From Bartonella gabonensis (GTDB lineage: Bacteria > Pseudomonadota > Alphaproteobacteria > Rhizobiales > Rhizobiaceae), in contig NZ_CAHOYM010000014.1 in NCBI RefSeq assembly GCF_903679515.1, positions 1 to 43,491 of the forward strand: a stretch of 43,491 nucleotides of DNA, read 5' to 3'. The notes beneath the pieces are model-generated. The model was given only the letters and a program-made list of their open reading frames with translations. It had not been told where the DNA came from and did no database searches. This document shows positions 30,112 through 39,186 of this stretch, one piece after another (the first letter of the stretch is position 1; each line of letters opens with the position of its first letter). The translations under genes were made by a program, and so were the position numbers.

Positions 30112-31245
30112 ATGTTCGTTGCGAATTTGAAAGAACGCGCTACTCTATTCGAGAATAGAACTTTTCTTTATTTTACCTTAAGCGGTTTGTTTGCTACATT
30201 TGGAAATGGGCTCAATTATATTGCATTATCATGGCTTGCCTACCATCAGACGAATTCAATTCGTGGTGTAGCGTTAATGATGCTTTTTCTTTGGACACCT
30301 AGCATTCTTTTTGCACCTATTTTTGGCATATTGGCAGATAGATATAATCGTAAAGACAGATTATCATTTCAAACCTAGCGCGAGGTTTTATAATTGTGGG
30401 TTGGGTAATGCTTTGGCATTTTGGTATAGCAATTGATTTGATGATCTTATCTGCTTTTTTGGGTATTTTTATTTCTTTTTATATGCCATCAGCGATTCCT
30501 TTAATTCAAAGTATTGTTCCTAAAAAACAGCTCGTCAATGCAAATGCGACTATTGATATGGTCTATGAACTTGGCACTATCATGGGTATAGGATTGAGTG
30601 GATTTATACTTGCCTATGCAGGAACAAAAGGAACACTTCTGATAGGCAGTATATTTTTTATTATTGCTGGTTTGTTTAACTTTGCAATGAAAGTACCTAA
30701 AGCCCGTAGGTCTAAAAGTCAAAGCGAGCAAAACTGGTGGGAAAATTATATAGCAGCTCTTCATTATTTTAAGCAGAATCCAGTTCTTTTTATGCCTTAT
30801 ATAAGCCAAATGATTATTATGATGCTGTTAATGACAATTCCTGTTATTCTGGTTCCTTATACACAAGAGGTCTTAAACGCGGATAACTGGGCTTTGTAAA
30901 GTTTTATCCATAAGAAAAACATTGGCACTTTTATTAGCTTTTATGGCTATTGGGCTTATCATTCTGTCTGTTAATACACATACTTTTGTTGTTTTTCCTG
31001 TTTACTTTATAATTGGATTTGGACTTTCGAGTTGGGCTCTTTCAATTTCTTTATCACAATTGTCTTGTGATCCTGAATGCCAAGGAAGATTGCAGGCAAG
31101 TTTTAATGGTCTGTCTGGATGTTTTATCCTCATTATGGCAAGCGATAGCAGTAGCATATCACCTCAATCGATCTATTTTCTTCAAAGCATTGTTGTGCTT
31201 GTGGGAATATTTATCGTACTGTTTTATAAATATGAAAAACGATAA
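30112..31245 (+). pseudogene. Broken MFS transporter (EntS/MFS_3-like)
   Basis: Three successive pieces form one transporter. 30112-30378 encodes the first two helices (FENRTFLYFTLSGLFATFGN) and the MFS loop GILADRYNRKDR. 30363-30899 in another frame continues ISNLARGFIIVGWVM through about five helices to TQEVLNADNWAL. 30892-31245 in a third frame encodes the last helices (RKTLALLLAFMAIGLIILSV to KYEKR). One added base at about 30362 repairs the first break. At about 30890 the frame changes and roughly 40 residues seem to be missing compared with a ~400-residue MFS protein, so this is real decay, not just a reading error. The family of exporters includes siderophore and drug exporters; the original substrate is unknown. 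Confidence 0.75.
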
Positions 31246-31549
31246 ATTACATTGAAGTTTAGTAAAACTATACGCTATTTTATAAACATTTACGAGGCGG
31301 CATATTTCATATTTTGCTTTTAAAGGAGGGAATGTGAAAGTTTTGCTGCTTTTAATGAAGCAAGCATAGATTTATATTGTTATAAAATACTCTTTATTTT
31401 TTGATGATAACCAAAAAGGAATGATACGTTTCTTTAATGCATTTGGCTTTTATAACAAGGTAAAGACGCAAAACTTAAAAGTTTTTTTGGTTTAAGCACA
31501 GCAGAAAATCAAAGTGCTCTCTTACCTTATATACGGGGGGAGTATTGCA
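31246..31549. other. Intergenic region, no gene seen
   Basis: About 300 bp between the broken MFS gene and the 3' end of the convergent small gene. No frame, RNA or terminator stands out. Confidence 0.35.
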
Positions 31550-31819
31550 TTATTTTTGTTTTTCAAAATCCATACGAAAAATTGCATCAATTTCATCTTC
31601 ATTGGAATGAGCATTTCTGCGACGATGCAAGGTTTGCACAATCTCTTTTTTTAAAAGCGCATCTGTTTCACTTAAACGGAGAATACTGAGTTCCAATTCA
31701 AGAGATAAAGCTAAATCCACACACAATTTAAGCTCTTCTCCAATGTCGAAACCACGTTGATAGTCGTCATAAAGACCTACCAATGTATCGGATAATTCTT
31801 TGTCGCATAAAGAGGTCAT
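31550..31819 (-). CDS. Small acidic protein of unknown function (second of a coupled pair)
   Basis: An 89-residue protein without signal peptide or membrane segment, rich in Leu, Glu and Asp (ELKLCVDLALSLELELSILR) and probably all-helical. Its ATG lies one base after the stop of the upstream gene, and the Shine-Dalgarno GGAGG sits inside the last codons of that gene (TGGAGGAATTAGCATG). That tight coupling supports both genes being real and expressed in a fixed ratio. I do not recognise a family. A two-protein complex such as toxin-antitoxin or regulator-partner is conceivable, but nothing in the sequence proves it. Confidence 0.6.
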   Translation of the reverse strand: MTSLCDKELSDTLVGLYDDYQRGFDIGEELKLCVDLALSLELELSILRLSETDALLKKEIVQTLHRRRNAHSNEDEIDAIFRMDFEKQK

Positions 31820-31820
31820 G

Positions 31821-32222
31821 CTAATTCCTCCACGTTGTGGTTTTTTGTGCAGCTTTGGTATGTTTAAGTATCACTTCACTACCATTATTCAGAATTGCCA
31901 TGTATACGGACCTCATGGTTTTATCAATTTTCTGCAAAATATGCGCTTTTAAATCAATGTCTATTAAAAATTTTATCACTCCACGATTTTGAAGTGCCCA
32001 ATTGTAAATATGGATGGCAATGTGTTTACTATGGAACTTATAGCATTTAAAATACATTGCCAAAAGGCTTTTAATTTGTGTAGAGAAGGAATATTTTGAC
32101 GATAAAGAAAACACTCTGAAATCTCTATTGCCAATCACAGCTAAATCAGTGTCATTAATATCTACAATAAGCAGACACAGTTTGTAAACGTTCAGTTTCT
32201 TAAGAATGTATGATAATCTCAT
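31821..32222 (-). CDS. Unknown protein, first of a coupled pair
   Basis: A 133-residue basic protein with mixed hydrophobic stretches (YILKKLNVYKLCLLIVDIND and LIDIDLKAHILQKIDKTMRS). It has no clear signal peptide. The ATG at 32222 has no good ribosome-binding site, so the real start may be further in. Its stop is joined to the next small gene by a 1-nt gap with a built-in Shine-Dalgarno, evidence for an operon. The pair sits between a broken transporter and a phage-like regulator in the accessory block. No family is recognised; it may be Bartonella-specific. Confidence 0.5.
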   Translation of the reverse strand: MRLSYILKKLNVYKLCLLIVDINDTDLAVIGNRDFRVFSLSSKYSFSTQIKSLLAMYFKCYKFHSKHIAIHIYNWALQNRGVIKFLIDIDLKAHILQKIDKTMRSVYMAILNNGSEVILKHTKAAQKTTTWRN

Positions 32223-32719
32223 TTTTTGTAGAAGTGCAATTATTTTGCTACTTTTATATTGATTTTTAGAGATTGATAAACTTTTTATCTTATAAAAAAT
32301 ATAGGAAGTGCATTTGCATATGCATATTTTTGTAATAAGGTTTCAATGGTATATTATACAGCACGCAATGAAGAAAGCTGTATTAAGCTTTTACTGCTCT
32401 AAGACACATGATTGTGCTTTTTGAGAGAGCGGTTGATGGGACTTTGCTCGACAGGTATATAATAGGCAAGGGCAGGTGCCTTTTTTTCGTGAGAATAGGC
32501 CCAAATGTTTTTGACACTGGAGGTTGATATTTGGTAAAATTCCGCGCGTTTTGCCTAGGGGGGTATGAAAGTGGGGATCTTGGCAAAATACTATGGCGGT
32601 TGTTCTCTTTGTGTGATTGTCATAAATTTCGCTCCTGCTTAAACGGATGCTGCAACATCCATTTTTGTGGGGTTATGTATGTGATAACTGCTTTTTTAAG
32701 GAGCAGTAAGGATAGATAT
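32223..32719. other. Intergenic region, no gene supported
   Basis: Short opposing open frames at 32383-32586 (minus) and 32531-32731 (plus) overlap each other and lack ribosome-binding sites and family features. The region presumably holds the promoter of the coupled pair (minus) and of the XRE regulator (plus). Confidence 0.35.
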
Positions 32720-32758
32720 AAACCAATATAATTATTTAGCCAACAATTATATTGGTTT
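32720..32758. promoter_or_regulatory. Perfect 14-bp inverted repeat before the XRE regulator
   Basis: AAACCAATATAATT (32720-32733) and AATTATATTGGTTT (32745-32758) are exact reverse complements with an 11-nt spacer. The right arm ends two bases before the GGAG ribosome-binding site of the regulator gene. It could be the operator through which the regulator represses itself, or an mRNA hairpin that limits access to the ribosome-binding site. Confidence 0.6.
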
Positions 32759-32770
32759 TGGAGTAATTTT

Positions 32771-33313
32771 TTGGCTCGTCCGGAAGCAAAACCTAAAACT
32801 GAGTTAGCAAAACGTTTTCGTGACGTGCGTCACGCTCTTGGTTTCACAGAGCGTAAGCAGTTTGCTGAACATCTTGGTATTACTGCTGGCTCTATAGGAA
32901 CTTATGAAACGGGGATCAGTGAACCTACAGCCTCTGCGCTTTGCAAATATCAAGAAATTTGTGGTGTTTCATTAGATTGGCTTGTGACGGGTAATGGCGA
33001 GATGTTTTCGGATATGGCAAAAGCGAAAGCAGCTGGTTTAAAACCGCAAACGATTCCTGTTGGGCTGATGAAAAAGCTTGGACATTTAGCTTATACAACC
33101 TACCATGATGCAAACATAACACTTTCTCCTGAAGATGTAGCGGAATTAGCAGCAGAGCTTTATGGAAAATTGCAAGAGCTTATTCAGAATCTCAACGATA
33201 TAGAAGAAGTCGAAGCCACCCTGCCACTTTTAAAATTACATTTAAAGCGTAAAATCGAAGTTGAGCAAGCGCATCGAGCAACCTCACAAGAGACGAACGA
33301 ACAGCCCTTTTAA
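32771..33313 (+). CDS. XRE/Cro-C1-type helix-turn-helix regulator
   Basis: A 180-residue protein. Residues 10-65 form an XRE helix-turn-helix: KRFRDVRHALGFTERKQFAE, LGITAGSIGTYETGISEPTA, and SALCKYQEICGVSLDWLVTG, which ends in the DWLVTGNGEM motif typical of phage-type repressors. The C-terminal part (from about 95) is helical and has no peptidase-like LexA/CI cleavage domain, so it should bind a partner or oligomerise rather than self-cleave. The start is TTG, preceded by GGAG at a 7-nt spacing, and no ATG fits better. The adjacent perfect inverted repeat is a likely operator. It may control itself and the accessory genes around it; phage origin is inferred. Confidence 0.8.
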   Translation: MARPEAKPKTELAKRFRDVRHALGFTERKQFAEHLGITAGSIGTYETGISEPTASALCKYQEICGVSLDWLVTGNGEMFSDMAKAKAAGLKPQTIPVGLMKKLGHLAYTTYHDANITLSPEDVAELAAELYGKLQELIQNLNDIEEVEATLPLLKLHLKRKIEVEQAHRATSQETNEQPF

Positions 33314-34173
33314 AAAGAAGAACTTTTTTGATTTTCTACTATATGAGTAGGTTTGAAATGGGGAAATCTCACGATCTTCGAGGCTTTTATTCACTATACA
33401 AAGAAATTATCATTATAAATCAAGATATTGCTCTGATACAGATAAAATGGTTCATAAAAGGCAATATAGCTTTAATCCCATTATGGCGCCGAGACTATAT
33501 TGGGTTCCTATAGAAGAGTAACAGACATATATAGAGAGAAGAACAAAGGTTCATTTATATATAGCACCTTTTATCTTTTTATGAAGATGAGATATGAGCA
33601 CATTGAAACTTTTCATAAAACGTGCCTCATCATATTAAGAAAGATCTCTTTTAAAGCTGCACTATATTTTTAGGTAGATTACCTTGCAGCAAAGAGTGAG
33701 GTTATGATGATCATAATTTATTACATTATACTATAAGTTAAAAAAATCATAAATTTATGTTTATAAGAACAGCTATTTTATTAAGAAGTATTTTTGCAAA
33801 TTTATAAAAAATTATTTTTTACACTCTTGCCATTTTGATGCAGCGCTTTATTTGAAAAGTAGAATTGCTTTTTAGTGAAACTATTTTTGTTAAGAGATAA
33901 ATTGCAGTGTTTTTGAATGGAGATAACAGTATATTTTCAAAGTCTTGTGTTTTTATTTATTTTTAGCTTGAATCCCTCTAGCTAAAAGGGTTGGGGACTT
34001 TTCTAGATTCGATGTTGTTGCAAAGATTTTAGGCTGATGCTCGATAAATATCGGTATCGGAGGGGTAAGTTTATCTTAATTTATTGTTTTTTTGGGGTGC
34101 GCAAACTCGAGGGCTTTGTCATGGGTGTTTTTGCGCGTTGTAATGATGTTGAGCTCTGTTGGAGGAGGTTCTT
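33314..34173. other. Intergenic region upstream of the adhesin locus
   Basis: About 860 bp without a supported gene. Around 33970-33979 GAATCCCTCT repeats ten bases of the tRNA-Ser(GGA) T-arm. At 34042-34053 CGATA-AA-TATCG is a short inverted repeat about 120 bp before the adhesin start. The adhesin promoter must lie here; I could not fix -35/-10 boxes. Confidence 0.4.
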
Positions 34174-37100
34174 ATGAGAAAAAAATATTCCACACCAAAT
34201 TTAATTAAAGCTGTCTCGCTCAGTGCGGCAATGGCCACACTTTTATCCAGTGTTTCCCCTGTTTTCGCTGCTAATTTTGCTTTTACAGGAGCGGCTAATT
34301 TTAGTGACAGTGGTGCTACTGTTCCGTATACATATGGTAGTCATGGCAGTGTTGTTTTAGCTGGTGATGATAATTACTGTGGTGCAGATAATGTTGTTGG
34401 ACGTGGTGGCAAGCAACAGCAAAGCGTTAGCGATAGTCAACGAATAACTGCAGAGCAACAATATGAAAGATTTGTTGGTGAGAAAGAATCCGGTGGTCGT
34501 CAGCCTTATGGCACGACCACTGAAAAGGTTACTTGGGTTAGTGATGGGGTATTGACCAACAGTGCTAGTTATATGGGAACAGCCACTCAGGGGATTCAAA
34601 GTGCTATGCCTGAAGCTTTTGGTGTTTATTCTTTTGCGACGGGTTGTGGTTCTTCTGCAACGGGGAATTATTCAACGGCATTTGGTGCTGGCGCAACTGC
34701 GAAGACTGGTGGTTCACAAGCTTTTGGTGTTTCCGCGCTTGCAAGTGGTAAAGCAACGGTTGCTATAGGCATAGGATCAGAAGCATCGGGTGAATCTTCT
34801 ATTGCTTTTGGTGGTCTTGCAACAGCCTCTGGTAAAGATACTGTTGCTTTAGGAGGAGAGGCAAAAGCAGAAAAGGAATATGCGATTGCTATAGGAGCAC
34901 GAGCTGAAGCTTTAGAGTCAGGTTCTATTGCAATAGGGGGCGTCAAGTCTGAAAGAACAGAAGGAGTGGATCCGCAAAGAAAAGCAACAGCAAAGGCTAG
35001 AAATTCCATTGCTATAGGGTCGCATACATATGCTGAAATGGAAGATTCCATCGCGATTGGTGCAAATGCACAGGTAACTGTTCAGGATGGTGTTGCAATA
35101 GGCGGTGGTTCTCTATCTAATAGAGAAAGTAAAACCAAGGGGTATGATCCTCTAATAAACGGTTGGTCAGAAGATTCTAGTAAAGCATGGATAAGCACTG
35201 CAGGGGCTGTTAGCGTTGGTGAAGTTGATAAGAGTGGTAATGCTACAATAACACGGCAAATTACAGGCGTTGCAGCAGGAAGTCAAGATACTGATGCTGT
35301 GAATGTAGCGCAGTTAAGAGCTGTGAGAGATTTGGCTACAGGCGTTTGGAAACTTTCTGCTAATGATGCAAATCCTACAAACGTGGAGCCAGGCAATACC
35401 GTAGATTTTTCAGTGAAAAATGGACAAGATGAAGGAAAAGATAACTTAAAGATTGAAAAAAGCAATGAAGACAATAAACATAAAATTGAATTTACTTTAA
35501 ATGATAATCTTAAGTTAACGAGTGTCACGACAGGCATGAGCAAAATGAGTGATGATGGCTTTATTTTTGATGGAGAAAATGGTCCGCGCATGACTCAGGG
35601 TGGTATTTATGCTGGCAATCAAGTCATTACCGGAGTGGCAGATGCAACTGAAGATGATGAGGCAGTGACTTTTAAGCAGTTAAATAATGTAAAAAAAATT
35701 GCAGAACAAGGTTGGAGCCTTTCTGTCAATGGTAGCAATGCTACAGATGTTAAAGCTGGTAGTACAGTAGATCTTATTGCTGCTAAAGGCACCGATAATA
35801 CACAAAATATCAAGATTACAAAAAGTAATAATAATGTCACATTTGATTTGGCTGAGAATATTAAAGTAACAAGTGTCACGACAGGCAATAGCAGAATGAG
35901 TAATGAAGGCTTTATTTTTAAGAATGGTCCAAAAATGACTTTTCATGGTATTGATGCTGGAGATAAAGGCATTGCAAATGTGGCAGATGCAACTGAAGAT
36001 TATGACGCAGTAAATTATAGCCAGATGAAAAACTATGTAAAAAAGAACGGGGGCAGCTGGAAGCTTTCTGTTGATGGTAACAATGATACAGTAGTTAATG
36101 CAGGAAATACCGTAGATTTTTCAGTGAAAAGTGAAAACGAAGTAGGAAAAGACAACTTAAAGATTGCAAAAAACGCTGCAGATAGTGAGCATAACATTGA
36201 ATTTACTTTGAATGATAAGCTTAAATTGACTGAAGTCACTACAGGACAAAGCCATATGAGTGGTGATGGTTTTTTTGTGGATAGTGGTAAAAACAGTTCA
36301 AGCATGACTGTTAAGGGCTTTTATGTGAATGGTGAGAATACTCCAAGTATGACAGTGGAAGGTATTGATGCTGGTAATAAAAAAATCATAAACGTTGCAG
36401 ATGCAACTAGCGATACCGATGCTGTAAATTATAAACAGCTAAAAGCTGTAAGAGATGCAGCTCAAACAAGCTGGATGCTTGCTGTTGATAATGGAGTTCC
36501 TAGGAAAATAGGTCCAGATAGTATAGTGCATTTGCTGCCAGCTAATAAAGAAGGTAAAGAAAATATCAGGATTACAAGAGATAGTAATAGTGACTTTGTC
36601 GAATTTGATTTAGCTGATAATATTAATGTAATGACTGTCACAGCAGGAGAAAGCATTATGGATGCTGCTGGCTTTAGATTTGAAAATGGTGAGGGGCCTA
36701 GCATAACTGTTACAGGCATTCATGCTGGAGATAAAACGATCAAAGGAGTAGCGGCAGGGGTAGAAGATACCGATGCAGTGAATTTTGGGCAGCTGCAAAA
36801 ATATGTAGAACAGAACGGGGGCAGCTGGCAACTTTCTGTTGATGGGAAAAATCCTACAGATGTTAAAGCTGGTAGTACAGTAGATTTTGTTACTGCTGAA
36901 GGTGATGGTGGTCACAAAAATATCACAATTGAAAAAAGTAATGAAAATAAAGTCACATTTACTTTGAATGATAAACTTGAATTGACGAGTGTCACGACAG
37001 GCAACAGCATTATGGATGATAGTGGCTTTGGATTTGTTGATGGTGGTCCTAAAATAACTGTAAATGGTATTGATGCTGGTAATGAAAAGATTACAGGTGT

Positions 37101-39117
37101 AAAAGAGGGCACAATTTCCCAAAATTCTCGTGATGTCATTAATGGCAGCCAGATTAATAAGATATCCAAAGATATTGCAAATTTTTTTGGTGGGAATGCA
37201 GCATTTGAAAATGGCAAGTTCTCAGGACCAACGTACATTGTATCTAAAGTTTCTACAGATGGTACAGTAGAAAAGAAGGAACATACTAATGTTGGATCGG
37301 CTTTGACAGAGCTTGATGTAAGTGTCAGAAATGTGAATAAACATATAGAATATGTAGACCAGAAGTTTGATGGTAAATTTGATAAATTATCTCAAGATGC
37401 TTTACTGTGGAGTGAAACGGAAGGTGCATTTGTTGCGCTTCATAAAACAAATGGAGAGAAGACAGAGAGCAAGATTAAGTTCCTTGCGGATGGTAATATT
37501 TCAGAAGATTCAACAGATGCCATAAATGGTTCACAGCTTTTCAATATTACACAAAATATATCAAATTATTTTGGTGGCAGTACAGATGTACTGAACGGTA
37601 TCAAACCAGCCTTCCTTATTGATGGAACAGAATATAATGATGTTACAAGCGCTTTCACTGGTGTGAATGTTTCTATCCATAAGATTAATGATAAGATTTC
37701 TGATTTAAAAGAAAATAGTCTTGTTAAATGGGACGAAGGACAGCAACTTATCACTATTGGTAAGGATAAAGCTGGCACTGAAATCAATATTGCAGGATAT
37801 GAAAAGGTAGCACGCAAGATTTCTGGCGTGAAGGAAGCAGAAAATGACGATGAAGCTGTTAATAAAGCTCAACTTGATAAAAGCATAAAGGGTATCTCTA
37901 AAGATGCTTTACTGTGGGATGAGAATGAAGAAGCATTTGTTGCGCGTCATGAAAAAGATGGCAAGAAAACCAATAGCAAATTGAAATATCTTTTGGATGG
38001 TGAAATTGCTAAAGGTTCAACTGATGCTATTACAGGTAACCAGCTTTTTCTCATGAGCAACAAGCTTGCTTCTTATTTCGGTGGTGGTGCTAAATATGAA
38101 AATGACAAATGGACAGATCCTACGTTCAAGATTGTTCAAATCAATGTTGATGGTACGACTGCTGAGATAAAGCGCAATAATGTTGCTGATGCTTTTGATG
38201 AGGTCAATAAAAATATGACAAATATGAACAACAGTATTAAGAATGTCATCAACAAGGTCGATTCAGATGCTTTAAAGTGGAATAAGGATGAAGGAGCCTA
38301 TGACGCTAAGCGTAATGGTGAGCCGAATAAAATTATCAATGTAGCTGATGGTGAGATTGCTGAAGGTTCCAAAGATGCGGTTAATGGTGGACAACTTTGG
38401 AAAACCAATGAACGTGTTACAAAGGTTGAAGAAGATGTTAACAAAATCTCAAATAAGGTTGATGGCATTTCCAATACCGTGAATGATATTGGTAATATAG
38501 TGACCGATGTTAGTAAAAAAGTTTATAATCTTAATAATAAAGTCAACGATATTGCGGAGGATGCTGTTCGCTATGACAGAGATGAAGACGGTGAAAAAAC
38601 CAATAAAATCACTTTGAAAGGTGGCGATCCTAGTGAACCTGTTACGATTGATAATGTCGCTGATGGTAAAATTGAGAAAGGATCAAAAGAAGCTATCAAT
38701 GGTAGTCAACTCCATGACTACACCAAAGAACAGATGAAAATTGTTCTCGATGAATCCAAGCAGTATACAGATCAAAAGATCCATAATATTAGGATTGATG
38801 CGATTGACGAAGCTGTTGATAAGTCCAAACAATATACCGATATGAAGTTTGATGCTTTAAATTACACCATTGAAGGTGTGCGCAAAGAGGCAAGACAAGC
38901 AGCAGCTATTGGTTTAGCAGTATCTAACTTACGCTACAATGATACTCCTGGAAAATTAAGCGTTGGATTTGGTGCTGGTTTATGGCGCAGTCAATCAGCC
39001 TTTGCTTTTGGTGCAGGTTATACATCAGAGAAGGGAGATATTCGGTCTAATGTATCTGTCACCACTTCCGGCGGTCATTGGGGTGTAGGTGCAGGATTTA
39101 ATATGACCCTGAACTGA
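34174..39117 (+). CDS. Trimeric autotransporter adhesin (BadA/Vomp-like), intact
   Basis: Surface adhesin of 1647 residues, type Vc secretion. The start is ATG 34174 with GGAGGAGG five bases upstream; a TTG at 34159 is rejected. Signal peptide: residues 1-32, ending SVSPVFA. The YadA-like head (about 160-320) has repeated AIG motifs (for example SIAIGGVKSER, SIAIGANAQVTVQDGVAIGG). Neck: TGVAAGSQDTDAVNVAQL. Stalk: five Trp-ring/GIN-type modules beginning WKLS or similar, then FGG-containing modules (NYFGG, SYFGG) and coiled coils. C-terminal 4-strand membrane anchor: RKEARQAAAIGLAVSNLRYN to GAGFNMTLN. BadA and Vomp proteins bind matrix proteins and host cells (family knowledge). It is followed by a terminator and a paralogue, a tandem layout known for vomp loci. 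It is shorter than BadA and longer than typical Vomps, so I give no symbol. Confidence 0.93.
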   Translation: MRKKYSTPNLIKAVSLSAAMATLLSSVSPVFAANFAFTGAANFSDSGATVPYTYGSHGSVVLAGDDNYCGADNVVGRGGKQQQSVSDSQRITAEQQYERFVGEKESGGRQPYGTTTEKVTWVSDGVLTNSASYMGTATQGIQSAMPEAFGVYSFATGCGSSATGNYSTAFGAGATAKTGGSQAFGVSALASGKATVAIGIGSEASGESSIAFGGLATASGKDTVALGGEAKAEKEYAIAIGARAEALESGSIAIGGVKSERTEGVDPQRKATAKARNSIAIGSHTYAEMEDSIAIGANAQVTVQDGVAIGGGSLSNRESKTKGYDPLINGWSEDSSKAWISTAGAVSVGEVDKSGNATITRQITGVAAGSQDTDAVNVAQLRAVRDLATGVWKLSANDANPTNVEPGNTVDFSVKNGQDEGKDNLKIEKSNEDNKHKIEFTLNDNLKLTSVTTGMSKMSDDGFIFDGENGPRMTQGGIYAGNQVITGVADATEDDEAVTFKQLNNVKKIAEQGWSLSVNGSNATDVKAGSTVDLIAAKGTDNTQNIKITKSNNNVTFDLAENIKVTSVTTGNSRMSNEGFIFKNGPKMTFHGIDAGDKGIANVADATEDYDAVNYSQMKNYVKKNGGSWKLSVDGNNDTVVNAGNTVDFSVKSENEVGKDNLKIAKNAADSEHNIEFTLNDKLKLTEVTTGQSHMSGDGFFVDSGKNSSSMTVKGFYVNGENTPSMTVEGIDAGNKKIINVADATSDTDAVNYKQLKAVRDAAQTSWMLAVDNGVPRKIGPDSIVHLLPANKEGKENIRITRDSNSDFVEFDLADNINVMTVTAGESIMDAAGFRFENGEGPSITVTGIHAGDKTIKGVAAGVEDTDAVNFGQLQKYVEQNGGSWQLSVDGKNPTDVKAGSTVDFVTAEGDGGHKNITIEKSNENKVTFTLNDKLELTSVTTGNSIMDDSGFGFVDGGPKITVNGIDAGNEKITGVKEGTISQNSRDVINGSQINKISKDIANFFGGNAAFENGKFSGPTYIVSKVSTDGTVEKKEHTNVGSALTELDVSVRNVNKHIEYVDQKFDGKFDKLSQDALLWSETEGAFVALHKTNGEKTESKIKFLADGNISEDSTDAINGSQLFNITQNISNYFGGSTDVLNGIKPAFLIDGTEYNDVTSAFTGVNVSIHKINDKISDLKENSLVKWDEGQQLITIGKDKAGTEINIAGYEKVARKISGVKEAENDDEAVNKAQLDKSIKGISKDALLWDENEEAFVARHEKDGKKTNSKLKYLLDGEIAKGSTDAITGNQLFLMSNKLASYFGGGAKYENDKWTDPTFKIVQINVDGTTAEIKRNNVADAFDEVNKNMTNMNNSIKNVINKVDSDALKWNKDEGAYDAKRNGEPNKIINVADGEIAEGSKDAVNGGQLWKTNERVTKVEEDVNKISNKVDGISNTVNDIGNIVTDVSKKVYNLNNKVNDIAEDAVRYDRDEDGEKTNKITLKGGDPSEPVTIDNVADGKIEKGSKEAINGSQLHDYTKEQMKIVLDESKQYTDQKIHNIRIDAIDEAVDKSKQYTDMKFDALNYTIEGVRKEARQAAAIGLAVSNLRYNDTPGKLSVGFGAGLWRSQSAFAFGAGYTSEKGDIRSNVSVTTSGGHWGVGAGFNMTLN
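35344..37130 (+). repeat. Five tandem stalk modules inside the adhesin gene
   Basis: Module starts (Trp codon region) lie near 35347, 35713, 36058, 36472 and 36829, so units are about 345-415 bp. Each encodes W-x-LSV-x-G-x-N, then TVD, then an NI-x-I-x-KS strand, LTSVTTG-like and GFxF, and ends GIDAG-like plus TDAVN. Stretches such as GTTAAAGCTGGTAGTACAG recur exactly in modules 2 and 5. Module number can change by recombination. Confidence 0.85.
38833..39117 (+). repeat. Adhesin membrane-anchor duplication, copy 1
   Basis: These 285 bp closely match 42811-43095 of the second adhesin gene, without indels. The encoded anchor is nearly the same in both (SVGFGAGLWRSQSAFAFGAG against SVGFGTGLWRNQSAFAFGAG). 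Such long similarity allows recombination between the two genes. Confidence 0.9.
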
Positions 39118-39150
39118 TAATAATAAACCAAACACACGAAAAATTTTATT

Positions 39151-39186
39151 CACCCTTGTCTTATGAGACAGGGGTGGATTTTTTTA
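39151..39186 (+). terminator. Terminator of the first adhesin gene
   Basis: CACCCTTGTCT pairs with AGACAGGGGTG (one G-T pair) over a TATG loop and is followed by GGA/T-rich sequence ending in seven T. It lies 34 bp after the stop codon. Confidence 0.85.

Noticed and set aside
32383..32731. Opposing short frames between the coupled pair and the XRE gene
   Set aside because: They overlap one another and lack starts with ribosome-binding sites or any recognisable motif.
33328..33513. 61-codon plus-strand frame after the XRE gene
   Set aside because: No ribosome-binding site and biased, AT-driven composition; not supported.
34042..34053. Short inverted repeat CGATA-AA-TATCG as the adhesin operator
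   Set aside because: Five-base arms are too short to claim in AT-rich DNA; only mentioned in the spacer entry.
34668..37817. Many minus-strand frames of 80-170 codons inside the first adhesin
   Set aside because: They repeat with the stalk modules, so they are by-products of repetitive sense coding.
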